Positions 24,966-31,993 of a stretch of 44,904 nt of DNA are shown in pieces (positions within the stretch are counted from its first letter, which is position 1; every line of letters starts with the position of its first letter). This DNA comes from a virus. Position numbers and translations under genes: made by a program. The DNA lies in IMG/VR virus record IMGVR_UViG_3300020180_000033, positions 1 through 44,904 of that record, one strand, 5' to 3'. The notes beneath the pieces are model-generated. The model was not told the origin of the DNA. It did not search any database and saw only the letters and a list, made by a program, of their open reading frames with translations.

Positions 24966-25776
24966 TCGTCGACTCCTCCACCATCGCTTGGTAGTCGGGG
25001 CAAGACGGGCGATAGCTACACCATTCGCAAGGCCACCTGAGCTTAGGCTTTGCGGGGAACGGAGCTACGAGACGTTCCGCAGCATTGTTGAGCGTTTCGA
25101 ACAACCACGGAGTAAACAGCTTCTCGATTCGATTGGACTCCATGTAGTCCAGCCACTGAATCTTCGGGTAGCGCTCTCCCTGGAGGAAGTTGATACCGGA
25201 GCGCACCCCCGCAAGTCCGTCAACGTTGACCAATGCCATCACGGCGTACGACCAAAGTTGCTTCTTGAACTTGTCGCCTTGCTTGATGTCCTTCGACACG
25301 CCGGACTTGTGGTCCATGACGATCAAATCGTTGTTTGGTGTAACCGCGCAGAGGTCGACTTTCCCGCGGAAATAGACGTCAGGGCTAAAAAAACCAGTCT
25401 TCTTGAAATCCGCGGTGAATCCCCACTCAGCCTCGAGGAGCACTGTCTGAATCCGTTCTCTTTTACAGAACGCGTCCCACTTTCCAAGGAAGTCCTCAAT
25501 CGCGTCGTCGAGAACGCGCAAGTCTTCCTTCTCCGTCCCGGTGAGCGGGGTCTTCTCTGCTGCAATTTTACGCGCCTCCGTGTCTGATCGTCCGCCGACT
25601 CGATATTCAAGGATGGTGTGCGCGTGCGTGCCCACGGTGTTGGCGGAGTTCACGGACTCCTCGACGGTCTTGAGGATGTACTTGTGCTTGAACTGTGCCG
25701 CGCAGGTTTCAGCGACTCCGGCCTTTGAGATGGACCAAGGTGAAAACTGCTTAGCGAGCGGCGTAATTTCGTACAA
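24949..25776 (-). CDS. Cas4/AddB-like PD-(D/E)XK nuclease with Fe-S cysteines
   Basis: 275 residues. The catalytic core is around FRGKVDL with LIVMDHKSG, giving the D...DxK pattern of the PD-(D/E)XK fold. Cysteines at 25, 250, 253 and 259 (CEWCSYRPSC at the C-terminus, one cysteine near the start) match the four-cysteine Fe-S arrangement of Cas4 and AddB nucleases. Such proteins trim DNA ends in recombination. There is no CRISPR array, Cas1 or Cas2, so it is a phage RecB-family exonuclease rather than an adaptation protein. The start is a TTG at 25776 with AGGGGG six bases upstream; no good ATG exists. It sits ahead of the primase-helicase, in the same operon. Confidence 0.82.
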   Translation of the reverse strand: MYEITPLAKQFSPWSISKAGVAETCAAQFKHKYILKTVEESVNSANTVGTHAHTILEYRVGGRSDTEARKIAAEKTPLTGTEKEDLRVLDDAIEDFLGKWDAFCKRERIQTVLLEAEWGFTADFKKTGFFSPDVYFRGKVDLCAVTPNNDLIVMDHKSGVSKDIKQGDKFKKQLWSYAVMALVNVDGLAGVRSGINFLQGERYPKIQWLDYMESNRIEKLFTPWLFETLNNAAERLVAPFPAKPKLRWPCEWCSYRPSCPDYQAMVEESTSGAQI

Positions 25777-25843
25777 GGCAACCCCCTGGAAACGCGTTCA
25801 AGCTAAAAAAAGGGATGTCCCCTCTATGCCGAAAAGGACCAAA

Positions 25844-25876
25844 GTCCCCGTTGTTACCTAGATGAACAACGGGGAC
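25844..25876 (-). terminator. Terminator after the 356-aa cysteine-containing gene
   Basis: Perfect 12-bp stem (GTCCCCGTTGTT / AACAACGGGGAC) with a 9-nt loop. On the minus strand it is followed by TTTGGTCCTTTT, a weakly interrupted U-tract. The surrounding 113-bp gap contains no gene. Confidence 0.75.
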
Positions 25877-25889
25877 GAGGTCCGCAACG

Positions 25890-26960
25890 TTACATGGGTT
25901 TGGCGGACGAACGCACTGCCGAAGCGGGCGGAGGCGCCGACAGATCCGGCTCACCAGAGTCGTCACCGCCGAGACCTGCCGCCAGCTTGTTGCGGTCGAA
26001 CTCCGCCTCTGCGAGCGCGGCAGCCTGATGGGACGAACCCGCCTTTAGGTAGTAGTCCCCGAGGAAGCGCTTACGGTTGGCAGAGAACAGCCGCGAGAAC
26101 GCTTCGGCGATCTTGACGATGCTGGCGGGGTTGTCCTTGCCCGTCGGCTCAATCTTGTAGACGTAGTACACGCCCAGTTCGCCCGTCTTCTTTTCCGTGG
26201 AAAGCAGGTAGCTCTGCTTCCACGCATAGGGGTGAACCTTCGCCAGCGACATCAGTGCCGAACCCGCGCCTCGAGACGTCTTGCCGAACTGGCACAGATA
26301 GACCTGGGACAGGTCGTACGAGAGCAGCGCTACGACGATCTGGTTCTGACAGTCTGTCTTCTTCTGATCGCCACGGCCGCCGTTCTGCTGACCGAAGGGC
26401 AGGTGTGGACACTTCTGGCAGACGCCGTAGGGCTGTCCCAATTTTGCGTCGGGCGCTTGGCACTCCGGTGCCTTCTCGCCCTGCTTGAACATGATGTGTT
26501 CGTAGTTGAAGTGGAGTGCGATGAACTGGAACGGCTTCTCGAGAAGCGTTCCCGCCGTGGTGTACATGTCACCCTGTTTCGCAGACTCCGGCTTGGCCGC
26601 AGACTGCGTGGTCGGCTGCGCAATCGAGATGCGAGGCACAGACCACGTCGTGATGACCTCTTCCATGCCTTCGCGAACCGGGTTGGCCTGATCAACCAGC
26701 GCCTTGATCTTCGTGCGCTCCTCGTCGGTGAACGTGGGGTCGTTAAGAAGCTCCCGCACGTCGCCAAGTTTCTGGGCTGTAATCAGCTCGAGTTCTTCGA
26801 CGTCTGCGATGGTCGGGATGCGGATGCCCAGCGCGTTGGTGGGCGGTGCTGTTACGCGCGCGGTTTGAGTGGGGGCCGACTCAGATTCCCGTGTCGTCGT
26901 TTCGGTCGCAGTCGTATCAATAACTGCGGTCTTGCTCTTGTCGTTTTTCTTATCTGCCAT
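25890..26960 (-). CDS. Possible ssDNA-binding protein or replication accessory with cysteine cluster
   Basis: 356 residues. The first 50 are Thr/Ala/Lys-rich and disordered. A folded middle follows, with a stretch of four cysteines (ECQAPD..., CQKC, DCQNQ) that may bind zinc or an Fe-S cluster. Then comes an aromatic/polar segment (LCQFGKTSRGAG, HPYAWKQSYL). The C-terminus is Ala/Pro/Ser-rich with an acidic patch (GGDDSGEPDLSAPPP). This order, disordered tail with acidic residues and a nucleic-acid-size core, recalls some phage ssDNA-binding proteins. However, I recognise no OB-fold signature and the call is tentative. Start ATG 26960 has GGGAG eight bases upstream. It lies at the head of the replication region and its own terminator follows. 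Confidence 0.45.
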   Translation of the reverse strand: MADKKNDKSKTAVIDTTATETTTRESESAPTQTARVTAPPTNALGIRIPTIADVEELELITAQKLGDVRELLNDPTFTDEERTKIKALVDQANPVREGMEEVITTWSVPRISIAQPTTQSAAKPESAKQGDMYTTAGTLLEKPFQFIALHFNYEHIMFKQGEKAPECQAPDAKLGQPYGVCQKCPHLPFGQQNGGRGDQKKTDCQNQIVVALLSYDLSQVYLCQFGKTSRGAGSALMSLAKVHPYAWKQSYLLSTEKKTGELGVYYVYKIEPTGKDNPASIVKIAEAFSRLFSANRKRFLGDYYLKAGSSHQAAALAEAEFDRNKLAAGLGGDDSGEPDLSAPPPASAVRSSAKPM

Positions 26961-27058
26961 TGGAAATCTCCCTAGCCTGTGGAACAACGGTTGCCGTTGG
27001 GGTTGTCCGCTATCGAATCCTCCCCCTGAGGAATCAGACAGTTCGTTCGATTAGCGGA

Positions 27059-27071
27059 AGTAGACTCTACT
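27059..27071. repeat. 13-bp palindrome in the region before the sigma gene
   Basis: AGTAGA-C-TCTACT is a perfect inverted repeat about 107 bp before the sigma factor start. The 217-bp non-coding stretch 26961-27177 between divergent genes holds this, a second short repeat (CAACGG at 26985, CCGTTG at 26994) and, as a weak candidate promoter for sigma, TTGCTG with TACGGT 17 bases later, ending just before ATG 27178. I see no gene there. Confidence 0.35.
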
Positions 27072-27177
27072 GTTATGTATTTCATCCGGGCAAGCTCTTT
27101 TGCTTACGAACTCATGGAAAGGCCGCGTAAAGAAAAGTTGCTGTCCCCAATACAGACTGTTACGGTGGTGGGACCGT

Positions 27178-27972
27178 ATGTCACAGGGACTTAGCCGAAG
27201 CGCGTCCGCATACTTCAACGAAATCTCCAAGGTGTCGCCCATCAGCGATCCTCAGGAGGAACGCCGCCTGATCCTGCGGTGGCAGAAGCACAAGGACGTA
27301 AAGGCTAGGGACACTCTTGTCCAAAGCCATCTACGCTTTGTCATCACGGTTGCTCGGAAACGTTGCCGCGACGCGGACCGACTACAGGACCTCATCGCGG
27401 CAGGAAACATCGGGCTGATCAAAGCCGTCGACCGTTACGACCTGTCCCGTCGCCCTGCCCCGCGTTTCCTCACGTACGCCGGATGGTGGATTCAGAAAGA
27501 GATTGCGGACGAGGACTACGCGACCACCACCGTCGTACATGTCCCGACGCACCGGCAGAAGGCGCAGCGCAAGGCTGCCAAGCTCTTCCAGAAGGCTGTA
27601 CAAGCCCACGGCCCCGAAGCACGTCAACTCAAGAAGATGGACCCAGGGAACCCAGAAGGTCTATCAGTCTCCATCGACGCCGTCCAAGAGACGGTCGAGA
27701 GCGAGGGCCCTGAGGAACCCAACGGCGTCGATGTCGAGCAGGCCAACAAGGTGCTTCGCGTTGCGATCAGTCGACTCCCCGTGCGCGAGCAAACAGTCTT
27801 GAACCTGTATTACGGCGTAAAGGACGAACCGCGTAACTTCGCACAGATCGCGAACATCCTCGAGATGTGCCCCGAGCGCGTACGCCAAATCAAAATTAAC
27901 GGCGTGAAGCTGCTCAAGACAGACCTCACAAACCACCCCCTACTCACTTGGGAACATCATACGTTCCGCTGA
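27178..27972 (+). CDS. Sigma-70 family RNA polymerase sigma factor
   Basis: 264 residues. Region 1.2/2.1-2.4 is clear: a YFNEISKVSPISDPQEE start, LRFVITVARK, DLIAAGNIGLIKAVDRYD (the core-binding helix) and RFLTYAGWWIQKEI (the -10 reading helix). A charged, shortened region 3 follows, then region 4 with LPVREQTVLNLYYG and an HTH (FAQIANILEMCPERVRQIK) for -35 contact. It most resembles RpoH/RpoD-type group factors. It may redirect host polymerase or serve the phage-coded beta/beta' polymerase. ATG 27178 is chosen over upstream in-frame ATG 27100 because homology begins at about residue 5; only a G-rich (GGTGGTGGG) site precedes it. It ends overlapping the convergent 162-residue gene by 16 bp. 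Confidence 0.9.
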   Translation: MSQGLSRSASAYFNEISKVSPISDPQEERRLILRWQKHKDVKARDTLVQSHLRFVITVARKRCRDADRLQDLIAAGNIGLIKAVDRYDLSRRPAPRFLTYAGWWIQKEIADEDYATTTVVHVPTHRQKAQRKAAKLFQKAVQAHGPEARQLKKMDPGNPEGLSVSIDAVQETVESEGPEEPNGVDVEQANKVLRVAISRLPVREQTVLNLYYGVKDEPRNFAQIANILEMCPERVRQIKINGVKLLKTDLTNHPLLTWEHHTFR

Positions 27973-28445
27973 CCGGCGTCGACTGCGTCCTTCATGTGTT
28001 TTTGGATGAGCCTTAGAATGTGTGTTTCGGTAGTTCCTGGCGTTTGAAGCTGCGCTACGAAGTAATCCGCTGTGATGACGGATTTCTCGACGAGTTGCTT
28101 CTTTTCTAGCGCAACGAACGTCATGTCGTTTGACATCAGGTCGATACGCATCAGTGCGATGGGTTGGTCCCCTTTCTTTGCTAAGACCTGAACCATGGTG
28201 AAGTCGAGCGGCGAGAACGCCCATGTACCCATGTGTTTCATGGCCCCGTAGATTCCCAGGGGATCAATCGGAGCCTGTGCCAACAACGACACCACGACCT
28301 CGTCCGTCAGGAGTTCAAGCCGGCGTAGCGCCTTCAGGTTTTCGACCAATCTAGGAGGTACCGGCGCCAGGACCTTGAGGGCCACGTGAGCAACCTCAAG
28401 GTCCTCGGCGCTGTCTACAAACTCGCCGAGCGAGAGCGATTTCAC
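27957..28445 (-). CDS. Hypothetical protein (162 aa)
   Basis: A 162-residue protein, mainly alpha/beta, with no recognised motif, cysteine cluster or membrane segment. It has a proline-rich turn (VLAPVPPRLVENLK) near the start and a GTTETHILRLIQKHMKDAVDAG C-terminal helix. The start is GTG 28445, overlapping the ParB-like gene stop (GTGA), so it is translated with that gene. It ends overlapping the sigma factor gene on the other strand by 16 bp. Its link to ParB may reflect shared partition or regulatory function, but this is inference from position. Confidence 0.55.
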   Translation of the reverse strand: MKSLSLGEFVDSAEDLEVAHVALKVLAPVPPRLVENLKALRRLELLTDEVVVSLLAQAPIDPLGIYGAMKHMGTWAFSPLDFTMVQVLAKKGDQPIALMRIDLMSNDMTFVALEKKQLVEKSVITADYFVAQLQTPGTTETHILRLIQKHMKDAVDAGQRNV

Positions 28446-29401
28446 AGCGTGTCGCGCAGGCCTGCCGTGAACTCGAGCGCAGCGATGTAGTTCTTGGTCT
28501 TCGCCTTGGTCTCGTCACTGACGTTCGCCTTCTTGAGGCGCTCGTTCAGGATGCCGAGCTGCTCGAGGATGGCGGTCTTGGGGCGAAGGTCGATCTCCTT
28601 GCCTTCGTAGATCTCCTTGGCGACCGCGACCTTCTCGTTGTCGTACTCCGGCTCATTCCCCTTCTTCTTCTTCGGCTTGTCACGTTTGATGCCCAACTTC
28701 GTCTTGGCCTTGTCAGCCACAGCCTTGACGTCTTCGACGGACATCTTCTTACCGCCCGCCTGCCTTTCTTGGATTGCGTGCAGGACCTCGGTCTGCTGTG
28801 CCTTGGGCAGCGTGACGATCTCGCGCACCTGCGTCGGCGACACTTCGCCCTTCTCAAGCGCGTCCTTCACCTCGGACGCGGTGTTCTTGAGCAGTGAGAG
28901 ACGTTGCGAGATGTACGGCTCAGACTTGCCCAGCTTGTGCGACAGCTCCGCCTGCGTGACCTCGTAGGTCTCGATGTAGTTCTGCATCGCCTGCGCTTCC
29001 TCGAGCGGATCGAGATTCTCACGCTGGAGATTCTCCACCAGGTTCAACACAGCCTGCTGTTGGTTGCTTCCTTTGACCTTCTTAACGTCGACTTGCGCCC
29101 AGCTGGCAGGTGACGTTTTGCGCGGAAGCTTCTTGCCGCTCTTGTCCACGGGCGCCCAGTCGGGGTCGCGGAGTTTCTCGATCGCCTTGTAGCGACGACC
29201 GCCCGCAACCAAGAAGTACTTCCTCTTGCCTTCCTTATCTCCGCCGCTTTCACGGACGACGAGTCGCGAGATCATCCCATTCTCGTCCATGCTGGCAGCC
29301 AGCTCGTCGATGTTGGTGAAGGTCTTGCGGCTGTTGAATCCTTCGGGGATGTGGATGTCGCTAAACGCGACGCGTGAACTATCCTTGTTTTGATCGGACA
29401 T
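28442..29401 (-). CDS. parB: ParB-like DNA-binding protein
   Basis: 319 residues. The N-terminal ParB/sulfiredoxin-type domain shows FLVAGGRRYKAIEKL (the GERR-type CTP-binding motif with a Gly in place of Glu) and ENLQRENLDPLEEAQAM (the second motif, which carries phosphate-binding residues). A helix-turn-helix DNA reader follows (TQAELSHKLGKSEPYISQRL). A basic linker (KRDKPKKKKG) and a helical C-terminus come last. In plasmids and chromosomes such proteins bind parS and load on DNA with a ParA partner. No ParA or visible parS is in the window. Here it may serve plasmid-like maintenance, replication or transcription control. Start ATG 29401 has AAGGG upstream. It is followed on the same strand by the 162-residue gene. 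Confidence 0.85.
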   Translation of the reverse strand: MSDQNKDSSRVAFSDIHIPEGFNSRKTFTNIDELAASMDENGMISRLVVRESGGDKEGKRKYFLVAGGRRYKAIEKLRDPDWAPVDKSGKKLPRKTSPASWAQVDVKKVKGSNQQQAVLNLVENLQRENLDPLEEAQAMQNYIETYEVTQAELSHKLGKSEPYISQRLSLLKNTASEVKDALEKGEVSPTQVREIVTLPKAQQTEVLHAIQERQAGGKKMSVEDVKAVADKAKTKLGIKRDKPKKKKGNEPEYDNEKVAVAKEIYEGKEIDLRPKTAILEQLGILNERLKKANVSDETKAKTKNYIAALEFTAGLRDTL

Positions 29402-29432
29402 GTAATTCCCTTGTTCGTGAAGTAGAAACGCA

Positions 29433-29463
29433 AAAGGGGCCCGGCGATGAACCAGGCCCCTTT
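29433..29463 (-). terminator. Terminator between the 112-aa gene and parB
   Basis: Perfect 9-bp stem (AAAGGGGCC / GGCCCCTTT) with a 13-nt loop. On the minus strand the second arm runs into TTTTGCGTTT. It ends transcripts of the gene at 29472, and parB probably has its own promoter in the remaining few bases or reads through. Confidence 0.75.
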
Positions 29464-29471
29464 ACGTATCG

Positions 29472-29810
29472 TTACGAGTGGTCGGTGACCAAGTCTACAA
29501 GCGCCTCGACCTGTGCCTTCAATCTCTCCTGTTCGGGCTGCGTTGCGGCAGTCATGCGACCGCGCAGTTCGCGAATCCGCTGCAGGATTGCTCCCACGTT
29601 ATTGGGATCCTCCACGGATTCCCGTCCCTCGGTGGGCGCGAGGAGAGTTGTAAGCGCTGCGTGCAACGGCGCTAGTGATGGACGCTTCGTTACGAGGACG
29701 GCGACCAATTGCGACATGATCGACACTGCTGCGACGGCCCTACCCTTGGTCCAGAATTTCTTGCGCCTGGACGCACTATCAAACAGCAACGTGATCAGAT
29801 TGTTTGCCAT
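29472..29810 (-). CDS. Hypothetical helical protein (112 aa)
   Basis: No family recognised. It is 112 residues, with hydrophobic helical segments in the first half (AVAAVSIMSQLVAVLVTK) and a C-terminal region rich in Glu/Arg that may form a coiled coil (ILQRIRELRGRMTAATQ). The central hydrophobic stretch is only moderately long, so a membrane segment is possible but not clear. Start ATG 29810 has AAGGA upstream and begins one base after the stop of the upstream 82-residue gene, so the two are coupled. A terminator follows its end. Confidence 0.55.
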   Translation of the reverse strand: MANNLITLLFDSASRRKKFWTKGRAVAAVSIMSQLVAVLVTKRPSLAPLHAALTTLLAPTEGRESVEDPNNVGAILQRIRELRGRMTAATQPEQERLKAQVEALVDLVTDHS

Positions 29811-29811
29811 G

Positions 29812-30060
29812 TCAAGGTTCCTTGATGTGCTGCAACACCCTCCGCCGATCGATCTTCCGAAGCTCGATCTCGTTGAGGGGTTTCCCTTCAAGCAGTTCAC
29901 CTATGGCAAAGTAGAACTCCACCGCGACATCCTGTACGGAAAGTTCGGGGTCGTTTTGGATCGCTAGCCAAAGAGCACGCACGCCGCCGTGGCGGCGAAT
30001 CACATCCCCGGTTATCTTGGTTGCGAGCCCTGTGCGCGGTTTACTCCGCGCTTTGGGCAT
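29812..30060 (-). CDS. Small basic hypothetical protein (82 aa)
   Basis: 82 residues. The start is very basic (MPKARSKPRTGLATKI) and a helical body follows (VAVEFYFAIGELLEGKPLNEIELR), ending IDRRRVLQHIKEP. It may bind nucleic acid, but no motif is recognised. Start ATG 30060 is chosen because GAGGGAG lies just upstream; the much longer in-frame upstream extension lies over the neighbouring zinc-ribbon gene and is rejected. It overlaps that gene by 20 bp. Confidence 0.5.
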   Translation of the reverse strand: MPKARSKPRTGLATKITGDVIRRHGGVRALWLAIQNDPELSVQDVAVEFYFAIGELLEGKPLNEIELRKIDRRRVLQHIKEP

Positions 30061-30220
30061 CGGCTCCCTCAAAAGGTTTCGTGCCGCACTTGGGGCACTG
30101 CGGGACGTTCGTGTGCGCGCGATGCCCGAGGGCGGACCCGCACTGCGGGCACGTCGTTTTGGGTTCACCGGACGCTTCCTTTGTTTGGCTTTCGTCAACT
30201 TCGACGCCGAGCTTTTCCAT
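30041..30220 (-). CDS. Very small zinc-ribbon protein (59 aa)
   Basis: 59 residues. The N-terminal 20 are acidic and polar (EKLGVEVDESQTKE) and two zinc knuckles follow: TCPQCGSALGH and QCPKCGTKPF, fifteen residues apart. This is a minimal zinc ribbon. Start ATG 30220 follows GGAAAGG. Such tiny ribbons can act as nucleic-acid or protein-interaction modules. It is between two terminators and heads the run down to 29472. Confidence 0.6.
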   Translation of the reverse strand: MEKLGVEVDESQTKEASGEPKTTCPQCGSALGHRAHTNVPQCPKCGTKPFEGADAQSAE

Positions 30221-30238
30221 GGGGACCTTTCCAAAGGA

Positions 30239-30284
30239 AAGGCCACCTACAGTCTGCCGCGGGCGGAAGACCATAGGTGGCCTT
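30239..30284 (-). terminator. Terminator after the 114-aa gene
   Basis: Perfect 10-bp outer stem (AAGGCCACCT / AGGTGGCCTT) around a 26-nt loop that itself can pair. On the minus strand it is followed by TTCCTTTGG, a short U-rich stretch. It ends the gene at 30291 and precedes the small zinc-ribbon gene by 19 bp. Confidence 0.6.
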
Positions 30285-30290
30285 CTTAGT

Positions 30291-30635
30291 TCAGCGGAGC
30301 GAGACCTTGGCCTTCTTTTCGATCTTCTTGCCCTTGATGACGGTGAAGTCACCCTTGGGAGCGTCGTCGCTCTTGTTCAGGAACTTCTCAGCCTCGCCGA
30401 AGCTCTTGAACTCGTGGATTTCGCCGACCACGATGTAGACCTTCGGGGGGTTCTTGGCCTCAGCCGCCGCCGCGTCCGTTCCGTCGGTGTTGTTGAGCGG
30501 CGCCGTGTCAGTCTTCGGTGCGATGTCCGTCTTGGGGATCGCGCCACTCGGCGCAGCCGTCGTCGCTGCGGCGGGAACCGGAGCGGGCTTCTTGTCGGCG
30601 GTCTTGGGGCTGGTCTGGGTCTGCTGCGTGGTCAT
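30291..30635 (-). CDS. Low-complexity protein with C-terminal folded segment (114 aa)
   Basis: The N-terminal 60 residues are Thr/Ala/Pro/Lys-rich and disordered (QTSPKTADKKPAPVPAAATT). The last 45 have a compact beta-alpha-beta look (VYIVVGEIHEFKSFGEAEKF). The C-terminus is Lys-rich. No family recognised. Start ATG 30635 has AGGAG in its upstream region. It lies between a RecB-family nuclease gene and a terminator. A linker-plus-module build suggests a protein-protein interaction role. Confidence 0.55.
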   Translation of the reverse strand: MTTQQTQTSPKTADKKPAPVPAAATTAAPSGAIPKTDIAPKTDTAPLNNTDGTDAAAAEAKNPPKVYIVVGEIHEFKSFGEAEKFLNKSDDAPKGDFTVIKGKKIEKKAKVSLR

Positions 30636-30674
30636 GTGTGTTGGTCTCCTGTTTCTTTTCTACGGGGTTCGTGT

Positions 30675-31634
30675 CTACTTTTTTCCGCGGCAGTGGAACC
30701 ACATCGAGCACCATTTCTCGCTGCACCACCAGTTGCCGGGGTCTGTCCTTGGGAAGTGACCTGACGCGATGGACCTCGCGACGTCCTCCATCACTTTCAC
30801 TGTGTGCTTCACCGTATGTGAAGAAATCACACCGTTGAGAACTTCATACCGAGGTCTCGCGACTTTTGCACGACCTTTCACGACCTGATCGACCTGGACG
30901 TCGGGTGTATTCTCGACCCCGGCGTACAATGCGAATTGCAAGTCGTTGTCGAGGTCCCCTTCGGACCATTTGTCCGTAACGACCTTGAGGTCGTGGACCC
31001 GCTTGGGCTTACGGAGTACTGCCGGAAGAACCGGTTGCTTGACGCCCGCGGCCTTCTGTTTGGCGAAGTTGTCAACCAGCTCCTCGCGGATCGACTGGTA
31101 CTCTTTTTCGTTGAGAGCTTGCACCTGGATGCTGTCGATGCGTCCAAGCACCGGCAGCCGAATCTTCCCATCCTCCGTCTCGATCACCGTGTGGAACGGC
31201 TTTTCCACGTATACCGGCATCATCTTGGGTGCAGCTTCGTTGTAGAAGACCTTGGTGCAGGTGATGCCAACGTCCTTGAAGGATTCCGGGGGCTGGTCTT
31301 CCCAGTCTTCGATGAGCGGCTTCTGCTTCTCGAAGGCGGTCGAAAACACGTCGGTCGCGTCGTCAAGGGACGGCAACTGCCCCTTGAGGAACCGATCCGT
31401 CATCATCATTTCGACAGCGGCGTGCACTTGGATTCCTTGAAACATCCGAGCAGATGGTTTGCTCGGCTTGTTTTCAATATAACGAAGGTACCACTGTCGT
31501 CCGCATTTGAGGAAGGTGGTTGCTTGAGAAACCGACAAATATCCTCGCGGAAGAACATCGACCAGTTCGATATCTTCGGGGATGGGGATTTGAGGATCCA
31601 GACAGTCTTCGACTTCTTCCATTCCGTTCGACAT
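30675..31634 (-). CDS. Second Cas4/RecB-family PD-(D/E)XK nuclease with Fe-S cysteines
   Basis: 319 residues. The first part carries LSVSQATTFLKCGRQWYLRY with C44, as in Cas4/RecB-type nucleases. The catalytic core is GRIDSI, then HDLKVVTD, giving the D...DxK signature. The C-terminus holds three cysteines, C304, C309 and C315 (WWCSEKWCSMWFHC). Together with C44 this fits a four-cysteine Fe-S cluster, though the C-x4-C-x5-C spacing is wider than in the nuclease at 24949. It is a separate gene from that one, and probably a diverged paralog or an independent acquisition. Start ATG 31634 lies two bases after the stop of the upstream 118-residue gene. Likely role: end processing in recombination or replication. 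Confidence 0.78.
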   Translation of the reverse strand: MSNGMEEVEDCLDPQIPIPEDIELVDVLPRGYLSVSQATTFLKCGRQWYLRYIENKPSKPSARMFQGIQVHAAVEMMMTDRFLKGQLPSLDDATDVFSTAFEKQKPLIEDWEDQPPESFKDVGITCTKVFYNEAAPKMMPVYVEKPFHTVIETEDGKIRLPVLGRIDSIQVQALNEKEYQSIREELVDNFAKQKAAGVKQPVLPAVLRKPKRVHDLKVVTDKWSEGDLDNDLQFALYAGVENTPDVQVDQVVKGRAKVARPRYEVLNGVISSHTVKHTVKVMEDVARSIASGHFPRTDPGNWWCSEKWCSMWFHCRGKK

Positions 31635-31636
31635 AT

Positions 31637-31993
31637 CTAATAATCCTTCGGAAAGTCGAGCGATTCATTGGGGCCGAGCGCCCGCACCTTCCCTGTAGCA
31701 TCGTTCTTCACGAGCCGATTGGAGGCGGCGAGCACGCTCGACATATCAGGTTCATCCACGGTCACGGCGGGGGTTGTTTCCGCCGTAACCGTCGGTTTGG
31801 GTGCGGTGGTTGTTGTTGTTGTTGGGTGCGCCGCGACGAGCGCATCGTCTTCTGTTTCGACGGAAAGCTTGACTTCGAGGGCTCCTTTGTATTCGAGAGA
31901 TGTTCCGTTTTTGAGCTTGAGGCCCTGCGCCTTGAGGTCTTTCTCGACGAGGCGAAGGATGTCCTTTTTTTCAAAAGTAACCGAAATCTTCAT
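31637..31993 (-). CDS. Hypothetical protein (118 aa)
   Basis: 118 residues. A basic N-terminal 25 residues (ISVTFEKKDILRLVEKDLK) look like a small beta-alpha unit. A Thr/Pro-rich low-complexity middle (TTTTTTAPKPTVTAE) follows, then a short folded tail (LAASNRLVKNDATGKVR). No family recognised. It overlaps the SNF2-type helicase stop by 1 bp and is directly followed by the second nuclease, which suggests a helicase-adaptor-nuclease gene group. Confidence 0.55.
   Translation of the reverse strand: MKISVTFEKKDILRLVEKDLKAQGLKLKNGTSLEYKGALEVKLSVETEDDALVAAHPTTTTTTAPKPTVTAETTPAVTVDEPDMSSVLAASNRLVKNDATGKVRALGPNESLDFPKDY

Noticed and set aside
26961-27177. A tRNA or small RNA in the longest non-coding gap
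   Set aside because: I see only short inverted repeats and no cloverleaf or conserved tRNA arms.
24949-31634. Cas4-like nucleases as part of a CRISPR system
   Set aside because: No repeat-spacer array, Cas1, Cas2 or effector gene is seen. Cas4-like nucleases are frequent in phage recombination.
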